Source of the DNA: Bog-756 sp963835465
GTDB lineage: Bacteria; Actinomycetota; Acidimicrobiia; Acidimicrobiales; RAAP-2
DNA length: 64,000 nt
Direction of reading: 5' to 3'
NCBI GenBank assembly: GCA_963835465.1
Contig: CAWIFR010000006.1
Coordinates: forward strand, 586,949-650,948
The notes under the pieces are model-generated. The model did not search any database and had not been told where the DNA came from. It saw only the letters and a list, made by a program, of their open reading frames with translations. The position numbers and the translations under genes are program-made. Below are positions 56,597-64,000 of this stretch, piece after piece. Numbering within the stretch: position 1 is the stretch's first letter; each line of letters begins with the position of its first letter.

Positions 56597-56956
56597 TCAG
56601 GACCTCCACTCGATATGAGCGCGAAGTGAGCCGTCTTCGCCGGTCCAACCCTTCGATGCCGCGTAGTCGACCATGTCGTTGAACTTGATCTCCCAGCCCG
56701 GATCGAGGGAGGTCCCGTCCTCCCTCGCCGCATCCACCGCCAGACGGCGTACGGCAGCTGCCGGTACCAGCACATCGCCCTCGGGCCCCACCGTGCCAGC
56801 GGCATGGACGCTCAGTGCGGCGGCCAGTGCCCCCAGTGCGCCCTCGGCTGGTCCATCTCCTGGATGCTCCGGCACCGCCTGCACGGAGAAATGCTGCATG
56901 TCCTCGCGCTCACGGAGCATGACTCCCCCTGTAGCGAGGTCGACCACTAGTTCCAT
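56597..56956 (-). CDS. Conserved small protein
   Basis: 119-aa protein with two repeated-looking alanine-rich helices in the middle and a C-terminal half WEIKFNDMVDYAASKGWTGE, DGSLRAHIEWRS. The latter looks like a small domain conserved in actinobacteria, but I cannot name it. Directly upstream of and cotranscribed with the F420-type oxidoreductase. Confidence 0.6.
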   Translation of the reverse strand: MELVVDLATGGVMLREREDMQHFSVQAVPEHPGDGPAEGALGALAAALSVHAAGTVGPEGDVLVPAAAVRRLAVDAAREDGTSLDPGWEIKFNDMVDYAASKGWTGEDGSLRAHIEWRS

Positions 56957-57055
56957 CCGTACCCCTGCTCCTGACTCGATCCGGTGCTGCCCCGGACCCT
57001 ACATCGTCCCGTTCTCCAGTCGGAACCCGCCCGGAGCGGCGGCCGGAGCCGAAGA

Positions 57056-57424
57056 TCAGGACGGAGCGGCGGCAGGGATCCCTGCGGCCCGCAGGCGTTC
57101 AGCCACCCAGGAGATGCCGTCGGGCTTGGCCATCTCGTCAGGCCAGCCGGCCAGGACGGTCTCCACCTCGGTGAGGGTGGGGATGTACCCGACGACCATG
57201 ACCAGCACTCGATCAACCGGAATCTCCTCGACCTCACTGTCGCCGAAGGGGGTCCACGAGTCGACCTCTGGGACCAGCTCCAACATCACATACAGCTCAC
57301 CGGTGTCCTCGACCCAGCTCAGCTCATATCGGCTGCCATTGGCATCGAACCAATTCGTCCCCAGCTCGACCTCGGCCGACTGCCGTCGGCGCTCATCGCC
57401 GCTGTAGAACTCTTCGATGTCCAT
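57056..57424 (-). CDS. Conserved hypothetical protein
   Basis: 122-aa acidic protein, MDIEEFYSGDERRRQSAEVE... with SRYELSWVEDTGELYVMLEL and VETVLAGWPDEMAKPDGISW. Recognised only as an actinobacterial conserved protein of unknown role. Start ATG 57424 preferred; the open frame upstream is arginine-rich and not protein-like. The following 278 bases (57425-57702) contain no feature. Confidence 0.6.
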   Translation of the reverse strand: MDIEEFYSGDERRRQSAEVELGTNWFDANGSRYELSWVEDTGELYVMLELVPEVDSWTPFGDSEVEEIPVDRVLVMVVGYIPTLTEVETVLAGWPDEMAKPDGISWVAERLRAAGIPAAAPS

Positions 57425-57702
57425 GACTCTCCTCATTGGGGATGACCGATGTCGACGCACCGCCCGATACACGTGCCCGTGGCCTGTGGTTCCCGCTGAC
57501 CGGAGACCGCAAGGGGTCCGGAGACGGGGACAACTGGATCGTCCATCGGCAGTGCGGCTTGCACCCCCGGCGGTGGCCCGAGCGTGGCTTCTTGTCGCAG
57601 AGTATTGCATAGTCGCAGTTCAGGGGGTTATGCAGGCTGCGGGTACCGCATCGCTTGTGCGCGGGACCCCGCAGCCGACCGGACGGACCGGCCTTTCCCT
57701 GG

Positions 57703-58374
57703 CTAGATCCCGGCGATGCCCTGGGCGACGAGCACCACACCGAATACGAGGAACAGCACGGACATCACCGTGGCATTGTTCTGCCGGAGCCATTCATTCC
57801 AGCCCTCGAGTACTTCGGGCGCCCGATCTCCGAGGAAGAGCGTGACCAGAATCGGTGCGGCCACGCCAAGCACGGCGATCACCACGTAGACGGCAATGAC
57901 TCCGACTTCTTGCCCGGTCGGCAGGCTCGCGGTCGCTATAGTCGCCGCCGCCGCCATTGCCACCACGATGTTCTTGGGGTTGACCGCCCCAAGGACGGTG
58001 CCGGCGGCGAAGACCTTCGCCGGGGCGTATCCGACGACTCCATCCATCCATTTGGGCATGGAGCCTCGCTCACCGGCCTTTGGTCGGTTCCGGAACTTCC
58101 TCACCGCAGCAACCACCAGATAGGCGCCGAGCATCAGCTTGAGTGCGTCACCCCAGCGCGAGTGGCCGGAATCTGCCGACAGACCAACGGCGCCGGCCAT
58201 GGCGACGAGTGCTCCGAGCACCACACTGACACCGATGATGAAGCCAATCAGAAATCTCGTTGCGTTGCCGAGGGGACGGGAGGTGAACAGCAGGAGAATG
58301 GCCGGAATGATGTTGAGCGGTGAAATCGTCACCACCAAAGCCAGCGGAAGGATCTCTCCGATTACCTGCCTCAC
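57703..58374 (-). CDS. GAP-family (Sap-like) membrane protein
   Basis: 223-aa protein with six membrane helices. The start GEILPLALVVTISPLNIIPA and the sequence ILLLFTSRPLGNATRFLIGF, with GAVNPKNIVVAMAAAATIAT, is the GAP/Sap family (peptidolipid- or sulfolipid-addressing proteins of mycobacteria; distant kin of LysE exporters). It may export a lipid or an amino-acid conjugate; no neighbour confirms this. Confidence 0.82.
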   Translation of the reverse strand: MRQVIGEILPLALVVTISPLNIIPAILLLFTSRPLGNATRFLIGFIIGVSVVLGALVAMAGAVGLSADSGHSRWGDALKLMLGAYLVVAAVRKFRNRPKAGERGSMPKWMDGVVGYAPAKVFAAGTVLGAVNPKNIVVAMAAAATIATASLPTGQEVGVIAVYVVIAVLGVAAPILVTLFLGDRAPEVLEGWNEWLRQNNATVMSVLFLVFGVVLVAQGIAGI

Positions 58375-58589
58375 CTCGCGCTCCCCTTCCGGAACGGCGC
58401 CCTCACCGTCACCTCGAGAGGCGGGGATCGCTTCCTCGAAAGATTAGGCCAGGGGGGTCCACAGTCCGGGCACGTGCGTACGGTGCTGGACGCGGCGGCC
58501 CCTCCGGTCAGGCCCACGAACGACGAGTTGGCCCGCAGCAGCCATGCCATCGGTGGCAAGACCGAACCGCGGTGGTTCGCCGGGCAGAG

Positions 58590-59852
58590 CTAGGAGCCGA
58601 GACGCGCAGCCGTAGTGGTGCCGCCGAGAGCGGCCCGTTCGCGTCGAAGACGTGGGTGCGCATCAGCAGCATGCCGGTCGCTGGGCCGTGGCGGTAAAGC
58701 AAAGCCCGTGTAGACGACCCGACGCTCGAGGCTCGTCGGGTGAGTCGAGCGGTGCAGCGCGCACGACATGTGCACCGTGAGGTCACCCCGATCGGCCCGC
58801 AGCGTGACGTGCGGAAGATCAAGTCCCCGGTCGACTTGGGCCCGAGCGATATTCGCCCGGTGCGACCCGGCGATGACGTCGAGACCACCGTGGGCCTCGT
58901 CGACCTCCGTCAGGCACATGCCGACAGTCAGTCCCGAGCAGAACATCGAGTGGCCGCCACGCTCACAATCCTTGTGCCACGGCAGGCAGGCGAACCCCTC
59001 CACCGAATCGACGCGCTTCACCAGCCCTTCAGCCGTTACCTCGGTGAAATGCTCGCCGAACGGGTCGCCCGGGCGGTGACCGTCGCCAAGGAGCTCCCCG
59101 ATGGCGAGGAACCGGGGGTCGGCGAGGAGGGACTCCAACGCGGGCGACTGGCGGGCGAAGTCGAGGATTCGACAGGGATAGCGATCGCCGGCACCGGTCG
59201 CCGCCCACCACGATGCACCGTCGTCAGGACGGGCCGCGGCGACGGCACGGGCGAGATCGGCATCAACGGCATCGATCTCCCCCTCGGTGAACACATCCTG
59301 AAGGAGGAGGAAGCCAGCTTCGGCCAGAAATCGGGCCGCTTCGACCGGGTGATCGTCGAGGCGGAACCGTTGGTCGAGTTGCAGGGGGGACCCGTCGGAT
59401 GCGCTGAGCGTGACGTCGCCGAGCTGATACACGCCACGTCCGTCGAGCGCGGATCGGAGCACCGGATCCCAGGCGCAGAACGCCGCATTGGAGTCGGGGT
59501 CTCCGGCGACACGGCCTCCGACCACCAGTCCGAGAGCGGTGCGGTGCTCGCTGACCAGGTCAGTGAATGCATCAGGGTCCAGCGAGACCTCCAGCACCGT
59601 CCCCTGGCGTCCGGGGACGGCCTCGAGCATCTGCCGGGATTCCCTGATGGTCCAGGCATCACCGTCAACCGCAATGGACAGCGGGGCGAGACCGAGGCGC
59701 GCTGCGTCCGCACCGGCACGTTCGCCGTGGCGAGCAAGGGCGTCTCGCCATTCGACCGCCCAGAACGTCGTCACGTCGACAGGGGCAGGGGGGCCAACCG
59801 GACGAGTACGAGCGTCAACGCTCGGCCGAGCCACGTCGCCTTTGTGGACCAT
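58590..59852 (-). CDS. PhyH-type dioxygenase with N-terminal extension
   Basis: About 420-aa Fe(II)/2-oxoglutarate-type dioxygenase of the phytanoyl-CoA hydroxylase family. The PhyH domain covers about residues 155-400: FLAEAGFLLLQDVFTEGEID, the metal site LPWHKDCERGGHSMF (H-x-D), and distal VHMSCALHRSTHPTSLERR (H). The first 130 residues (DGDAWTIRESRQMLEAVPGR, VLEVSLDPDAFTDLVSEHRT, AAFCAWDPVLRSALDGRGVY) have the pattern of an SCP2-like sterol-carrier domain, an unusual partner. C-terminus may be slightly altered by a late shift near 58700. Likely acts on a lipid or isoprenoid. Confidence 0.78.
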   Translation of the reverse strand: MVHKGDVARPSVDARTRPVGPPAPVDVTTFWAVEWRDALARHGERAGADAARLGLAPLSIAVDGDAWTIRESRQMLEAVPGRQGTVLEVSLDPDAFTDLVSEHRTALGLVVGGRVAGDPDSNAAFCAWDPVLRSALDGRGVYQLGDVTLSASDGSPLQLDQRFRLDDHPVEAARFLAEAGFLLLQDVFTEGEIDAVDADLARAVAAARPDDGASWWAATGAGDRYPCRILDFARQSPALESLLADPRFLAIGELLGDGHRPGDPFGEHFTEVTAEGLVKRVDSVEGFACLPWHKDCERGGHSMFCSGLTVGMCLTEVDEAHGGLDVIAGSHRANIARAQVDRGLDLPHVTLRADRGDLTVHMSCALHRSTHPTSLERRVVYTGFALPPRPSDRHAADAHPRLRRERAALGGTTTAARLGS

Positions 59853-60271
59853 GGGTGCCTCCCTCAGTACGGTCGCTGCCGAGCGATCCGGGGGGGCGAC
59901 GACAGCGCAATCCACTCAGTCACTGGCCATTCGCTACTGCTCCACTATTGCACGCCGAGGGCATCGGGCTCCGGTCGATCTCCGAGGTGCAGCCCGGGGC
60001 CGCCGGTCGCGGGATCGACCTGCGGCATGGGCCCGGCCAAGGGGCAGCTCGCTCGCTGCGGTCTCCTGGTCGATGCCGCACTACGGCAGGCACCTGTCCC
60101 GGTCGGTGCCGGGGTCAGCAGGTGCTGATGCCCTGGTAGCGAGGCACCACCGGGGGCCATGTGGTGTCCGGTTGGGGACACGGCACCGGTCAGCGACAAC
60201 GACAGTCGACGAGTTCTGTCCGGTGAGAACCAGACAAGGGGCACGACTGCCCAGATCTCTAGGATGTGCCC
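59853..60271. other. Gene-free gap, 419 bases
   Basis: Between the divergent dioxygenase and 60272 genes. No domain in any frame, no RNA or repeat recognised. A CC-rich stretch and several short inverted repeats are seen but none is convincing. Confidence 0.4.
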
Positions 60272-60634
60272 ATGCCAGAGGCAGGTAGGCGACGGCGCAA
60301 CCAGCCCGCGCCGCCCAGCGCGATCTTCGAAGCACTCACCCAGCCGAATCGCGATCCACGACGGCAATGGCTGACCCTTTTGGACGATGAGGTCGAGCCG
60401 ATGGTGGTCGAGAGCCGCCATCCGGATTTGGTGGTGTGGTCCTCATTATGGGTGAAGCGACCTGACGCCCGCCTCCGGTTTGATCTACCGGCGGATCGCG
60501 CCCGACAGGGTACGGACCTGTGCTGGACCCTCAGCATTGACGAACCGATGCCTGAAGCCAGCCTGCTCGGTCACATGCGGAAGCGGGTCAACGAGCTCAT
60601 CAATAGGAATCTCCGGTACAGCTTCGGCCAATAG
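60272..60634 (+). CDS. Conserved hypothetical protein
   Basis: 120-aa basic protein (MPEAGRRRRNQPAPPSAIFE... then RRQWLTLLDDEVEPMVVES, PDLVVWSSLWVKRPDARLRF, GHMRKRVNELINRNLRYSFG). The beta-rich middle resembles a short START-like half, but the match is not strong. ATG at 60272 used; a GTG six bases earlier is possible. Confidence 0.55.
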   Translation: MPEAGRRRRNQPAPPSAIFEALTQPNRDPRRQWLTLLDDEVEPMVVESRHPDLVVWSSLWVKRPDARLRFDLPADRARQGTDLCWTLSIDEPMPEASLLGHMRKRVNELINRNLRYSFGQ

Positions 60635-60876
60635 CAGCCCGGGAAGTGCCCGGCCGGATGGCGGGTGACATGGGCGATGCCGTCCAGGTAATATGCGTCT
60701 TCTACGCCAACCGGTACCGTCCGTGCTGTTTCCGGCTGACCGTCGCGATGTGGTTCGTCGCTCGGGTCTTCGAACTGCCTCGCCGTGGATCTGCGGTGGC
60801 AGCCCGATGCCGGAGGATCGGCCTACCGATGGGCTACTGCCGGACAGACTTCTACGGTGACTCCCTGGGGAATGAA

Positions 60877-61800
60877 ATGAAGATCGCAATCGTCGGAACC
60901 GGTGCCATGGGCTCGGTGTACGCAGCTCGCTTCGGGAAGGCCGGACACGAGGTGTGGGCCATCGATACTTGGCAGGAGCACCTTGATGCCATCGCTACCG
61001 CGGGCTTGACCGTCTCGGGCGCCAGCGGTATCTATGTCGTCGACAACCTCCACGTGGGCCGGTCGCCTGATGATGCCGGCCCCTGCGATCTCTGGATAAT
61101 CGCGACCAAGGCGGCTGCTGTCGAAGAGGTCGCCGCGGAGATCGCACCGCTGCTCCGGCCCGACAGCGTTGTCATGGCGCTCCAAAACGGGCTCGGGGCC
61201 GGCGAGCGGGTGGCCACTCACATTCCCAAGGAATACGTCGTCATCGGGATCGCCGAGGGATTTGGCTCGTCAATCCCGCAACCGGGCCACGTCCATCATG
61301 AGGGCATGCGATTGATCCGGATCGGCGAGATGGACGGTGGCGTCACCGAGCGGGTTCAGCGCATCGAACAGGCGTGGTACAGCGCAGGGTTCAACGTCCG
61401 GGCCTTCGCCGACGTAAGCCTCATGGTCTGGGAGAAGTTCCTGTGCAACGTCACGCTCAGCGCTCCCTGCGCTGCCTTCGATGTCACGGTGGGCGAACTG
61501 ATGTCGAATCCCGAGACCTGGAGCGTGGCTCTCGGCTGCACGGCGGAGGCCTATCGCCTCGCACTGGCCAAGGGGGTCGAGTTCCCGTTCGAGGATCCGC
61601 TGCGCTACGTGACCGAGTTCGCAGCGACGATTCCGAACGCCAGCCCCTCGATGCGCCTCGATCACCAGGCCAGACGAGTTTCCGAGGTTGACGTGATCAA
61701 CGGACAGGTTGTCGAACTGAGCCGTGAGCTCGGCCTCGCTGCTCCCTACAACGAGACGCTCTGTGCCATCCTGCGCCGGCGGGAGTCGCAGTTCGAGTGA
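60877..61800 (+). CDS. 2-Dehydropantoate 2-reductase family protein
   Basis: 307-aa ketopantoate-reductase-like enzyme (PanE/ApbA fold). N-terminal NADP fold MKIAIVGTGAMGSVYAARFG, then DLWIIATKAAAVEEVAAEIA and VMALQNGLGAGERVATHIPK, with catalytic lysine in SLMVWEKFLCNVTLSAPCAA, and late SMRLDHQARRVSEVDVINGQ. The reaction is NADPH reduction of 2-dehydropantoate to pantoate, or a related 2-keto acid. The wide open frame upstream to 60646 is not conserved; ATG 60877 gives the Rossmann start. Confidence 0.88.
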   Translation: MKIAIVGTGAMGSVYAARFGKAGHEVWAIDTWQEHLDAIATAGLTVSGASGIYVVDNLHVGRSPDDAGPCDLWIIATKAAAVEEVAAEIAPLLRPDSVVMALQNGLGAGERVATHIPKEYVVIGIAEGFGSSIPQPGHVHHEGMRLIRIGEMDGGVTERVQRIEQAWYSAGFNVRAFADVSLMVWEKFLCNVTLSAPCAAFDVTVGELMSNPETWSVALGCTAEAYRLALAKGVEFPFEDPLRYVTEFAATIPNASPSMRLDHQARRVSEVDVINGQVVELSRELGLAAPYNETLCAILRRRESQFE

Positions 61801-61891
61801 TGCTTCCGGTCACGCGTGGCGACCTGCCATGGCCGAACACGGGACTACCCCTACTCCCTGTTCCCACGGGCGCAGGCCGGTGGGGCCGGAG

Positions 61892-61982
61892 TGTCAGGGA
61901 TCAGCCGTTACTTCGACAAGGATCAGGCGTTACCGTGTCCAAGATCAGCCGTTATCGATCCGTCAAGGATCAGGCGGGGTCT
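61892..61982. repeat. Four imperfect 22-bp tandem repeats
   Basis: GATCAGCCGTTA (61899), GATCAGGCGTTA (61921), GATCAGCCGTTA (61943) and GATCAGGCGGGG (61968) recur at 22, 22 and 25 bases. Each is preceded by a variable (T)GTC/CAAG element; the first reads TGTCAGGGATCAG. This looks like a multi-repeat transposon terminus of the IS21 type, or like tandem arm-type integrase sites. It stands 13 bases from the 3' end of tRNA-Met and about 110 bases upstream of the integrase start. Confidence 0.7.
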
Positions 61983-61994
61983 TACATCACATTG

Positions 61995-62067
61995 TGGGGC
62001 AGGCAGGGATCGAACCTGCGACCGAGGGATTATGAGTCCCCTGCTCTAACCACTGAGCTACTGCCCC
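61995..62067 (-). tRNA. tRNA-Met (CAU)
   Basis: Reverse strand cloverleaf: acceptor GGGGCAG/CTGCCCC, D-arm GCTCAGTGGTTAGAGC, anticodon stem GGGGA/TCCCT with loop CTCATAA (anticodon CAT), T-arm GCAGGTTCGATCCCTGC, discriminator A. CCA not encoded. The loop and stem suit elongator tRNA-Met and not initiator (no GGG/CCC triple typical of initiator) or lysidine-Ile2, though CAU alone does not exclude Ile2. Confidence 0.93.
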
Positions 62068-62138
62068 TGGGCTGGGCTTTCTCTTTCACCACCATGATTG
62101 ATCCCATCAGAGATCCCATCTCCAGAAGGCATCCCATC

Positions 62139-63410
62139 ATGACGACCACGACCTCAGACCAGGACGGGAACAGTACCCGGCCCACGAAGGGGGCGGTCAA
62201 GGAGCGGGGCATCCGTCCCATTGGGCCGGGACGGTGGGAGGTCCGCGTCCACGCCGGGCGCGACTCCAGCGGGAAAGTCGTCCAGCGGTCCCGCTCGGTG
62301 ACCAGCGGTATCAAGGAGGCGCGACGGGTCCGCTCCGAGTTGGAGGCCGAGGTGGCCCAGTCCGCCGAAGACCGCCTCGTCCGCCACGTCGAAGCCCAGT
62401 CGTTCGGGAACCTGCTCGACCGCTGGCTGGCCCACGGTCGGAAGCGCGACCGGTCGCCCTCCACCATCGATGGGTACGAGAAGAAGATCCGGCGGCGGAT
62501 CCGGCCCTCCCTCGGGCACTTCCGGCTCGACGAGATCACCACTCGGACCCTCGACGACTGGTACAACGAACTGCTCGACGAGGGCGCGACACCGGCCAAC
62601 GTGATGGCGTTCCTCCGAATCATCGCTGCCGCCTTGCGCCAGGGCAAGAAGTGGGAGGACATCGTCGTCAGCCCGGCGCGCAACGCCTCGCCCCCGTCAG
62701 TCCCACACAAGGAGATCGTCACGCCGTCCGCCGCTCAGGTGAAGGCGCTGCTCGACCTGACCGAGGAGTCGCCGGCCACGCTGCACTGGGGCGAACTGAT
62801 CCTGGTGGCCTGCCTCACCGGGATGCGACGCGGAGAATTGTGCGCCGTCCAGTGGGGCGACATTGACTGGCAGCGGTCCACGGTGACCGTGCGCCACGCC
62901 ATCTGGCAGACCTCGGCGGTGCCTTCAGAGGGTCGCCCGGCCAAGTGGGGCGTGAAGGATCCGAAGACGCATCAGATCCGTCGGCTGGAGTGTGGCCCAG
63001 CGGCCATGGCTCTGCTGCGTCGCCGCCTTGAGCGGCTGGAGGCCGACGCCGCATTGGCCGAAGTGAAGGTGGACTGGGTCGACGTCTTCGTCTTTGCTCC
63101 CGATCCCATCAGTCACCCGACGGTGCCGCTCCTGCCCTCGGCGGTGTCCCCAGCGTTCCGGCGGCTGTGCCGGAGGATGGAGCAGCGCACCGGTGAGCCA
63201 TGGCCATACAACTTCCACGGTCTGCGGCACTACGCCGCCACCGAGATGGTCGCCGCCGGGGTCAACATCACCACGGTGTCCGCTCGACTCGGCCACAAAG
63301 ACGCGGCGCTCACGTTGCGGATCTACGCCCACGACACCGACGAGCAGGCTCGGGCGGCAGCAGAGTCGTTGGAGGCCGGGCTCGGGTTCCGGACCGCCCT
63401 CAACGCCTGA
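62139..63410 (+). CDS. Tyrosine-type site-specific integrase
   Basis: 423-aa phage/ICE integrase. N-terminal arm-binding and core-binding (SAM-like) domains: RGIRPIGPGRWEVRVHAGRD, then FGNLLDRWLAHGRKRDRSPS. The catalytic domain from about residue 200 has Arg in ACLTGMRRGELCAVQWGDID, H-x-x-R in NFHGLRHYAATEMVAAGVNI and the final LGHKDAALTLRIYAHDTDEQ (GH...Y, tyrosine nucleophile). Full catalytic set present, so it is probably active. An ATG at 62094 could extend it by 15 residues. It starts 71 bases beyond the 5' end of tRNA-Met and reads to the right, so an integrative element probably continues past the window. Confidence 0.92.
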   Translation: MTTTTSDQDGNSTRPTKGAVKERGIRPIGPGRWEVRVHAGRDSSGKVVQRSRSVTSGIKEARRVRSELEAEVAQSAEDRLVRHVEAQSFGNLLDRWLAHGRKRDRSPSTIDGYEKKIRRRIRPSLGHFRLDEITTRTLDDWYNELLDEGATPANVMAFLRIIAAALRQGKKWEDIVVSPARNASPPSVPHKEIVTPSAAQVKALLDLTEESPATLHWGELILVACLTGMRRGELCAVQWGDIDWQRSTVTVRHAIWQTSAVPSEGRPAKWGVKDPKTHQIRRLECGPAAMALLRRRLERLEADAALAEVKVDWVDVFVFAPDPISHPTVPLLPSAVSPAFRRLCRRMEQRTGEPWPYNFHGLRHYAATEMVAAGVNITTVSARLGHKDAALTLRIYAHDTDEQARAAAESLEAGLGFRTALNA

Positions 63411-64000
63411 ACCTCCGCACACGTTCACCCCTGTGCCTCGCAAACGGACGGGACGGCCGTCAGGGGAGGACGAAGTGGCCGGCCTCTGTGCAGCCACCCG
63501 TGGGACTGGTCGCTCAGCTGACGCACGCCTCATCAGCGAGGTGTCCCAGGTTCAAATCCTGCCGCTGGCACAGTGGAAGGGGATAGGGGGAGAGAGGGGC
63601 CTAGCGGCTCCCGTGGAACACAACCGCCGCGCAGGCCTGGGGAGGCGACGGGCCAGCCGGGGCTCACCGGAAGCAGGGGGGCAAGAGGGGGGGCTGCTTT
63701 AAGCTTCGGCATTCAGGGGGATGTGCTGCGCCCATTGCGATCCGCCCCACCAGCCTGGGTCGCCAACGCCGACCCCTTCAGTAACTCTGCGCTATCGACG
63801 TTCCCACCGCTTTAATGGGCCAAGAGGTGCCTTGATTGCGTGCCCAAGCGGTCCGCTGACCATCGGCGGCACTTTTCCTCCTACCCGCGAATTGGCGGCA
63901 AACTGTTCCGAGCCTTCCAACTTCGTTCGTGTTAAGTACCCCTTACTTTTCTTCCGCTCTTCGAGGGTTGGCTCGGCAGCCAGCTGAGCCAACAGTCATG
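63411..64000. other. Post-integrase region, element DNA
   Basis: 590 bases after the integrase without a confident gene. It contains the tRNA-like segment listed separately. The right end (63700-64000) is less GC-rich; a 66-aa minus-strand frame (63792-63992, KKSKGYLTRTKLEGSEQFAA) is open but has only a TTG start and no recognised domain, so it is left uncalled. Confidence 0.4.
63508..63572 (+). other. Degenerate tRNA-like segment
   Basis: GCTCAGCTG (D-arm-like), then CGC-CTCATCA-GCG (anticodon loop reading CAT), then CCCAGGTTCAAATCCTG (T-arm-like) and CGCTGGCACA. The acceptor stem does not pair and the D-arm lacks its closing half. It therefore looks like a decayed or element-borne tRNA-Met relic, possibly tied to an attachment site. 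It lies on the opposite strand to the intact tRNA-Met 1.4 kb away. Confidence 0.4.

Noticed and set aside
1..64000. CRISPR array, phage structural genes or secondary-metabolite cluster
   Set aside because: No regularly spaced repeat-spacer pattern; no capsid, portal or terminase-like proteins before the window ends; no PKS/NRPS or terpene-synthase gene. The only integrative element visible is represented by its integrase end.

Overview
This is a GC-rich chromosomal segment of an actinobacterium. The bacterial gene density, GTG/TTG starts, GTGA/ATGA stop-start overlaps, an F420-type luciferase-like oxidoreductase, DUF2510, DUF3224 and GAP-family proteins and a PanD with the actinobacterial-type start all point to Actinomycetota. 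Acidimicrobiia is a reasonable guess from the gene mix, but nothing in the window fixes the lineage (no rRNA, no housekeeping marker).

Layout. 1-3.9 kb: a heavily frameshifted GT4 glycosyltransferase and epoxyqueuosine reductase (queG), a Cys-rich small protein and a 2-hydroxyacid dehydrogenase. 4-9 kb: acyl-CoA ligase, alpha/beta hydrolase, CoA-acylating semialdehyde dehydrogenase (mmsA) and a flavin-nucleotide-binding protein. 8.9-16.7 kb: a divergent amine/amino-acid catabolic locus. Aldehyde dehydrogenase, APC permease and alanine dehydrogenase lie on the minus strand; an Lrp/AsnC regulator, class III aminotransferase and FAD-dependent amine oxidase lie on the plus strand. 16.7-34.6 kb: mixed metabolic genes (aquaporin, panD, DJ-1/GlxA pair, hydrolases, dehydrogenases, small stress or detoxification proteins, an alkyltransferase-like repair protein, PIG-L and metallophosphoesterase).

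34.6-41.9 kb is a visibly less GC-rich block. It holds a truncated IS110 transposase with its long non-coding left flank (possible bridge-RNA region), a second IS110-like remnant, glyA preceded by a convincing ZTP (pfl) riboswitch, a monooxygenase-like small protein and a SulP anion transporter. It ends at the 3' end of a tRNA-Val gene. 42-50.5 kb: inositol monophosphatase family, small conserved proteins, an acyltransferase-3/SGNH fusion, an MFS transporter, an aldehyde dehydrogenase and an unassigned 370-aa protein. 50.4-55.3 kb: a lipid-modification locus (START-like/SDR fusion facing FAD oxidoreductase, DUF1365 and cyclopropane-fatty-acid-synthase-like methyltransferase). 55.3-61.8 kb: NTF2-like, F420 oxidoreductase, conserved small proteins, GAP-family membrane protein, PhyH-type dioxygenase and ketopantoate-reductase-like gene. 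61.9-64 kb: tandem 22-bp repeats, tRNA-Met and a tyrosine integrase, the apparent edge of an integrative element running off the window.

A technical point matters for the whole window. At least sixteen genes between positions 67 and about 46,000 are interrupted by single-base frameshifts that restore perfectly good family sequence in the next frame. They are densest at the left edge, and I saw none from 46 to 64 kb. I read these as consensus or assembly errors, not biological pseudogenes, and annotate the affected loci as whole genes with the shift noted.
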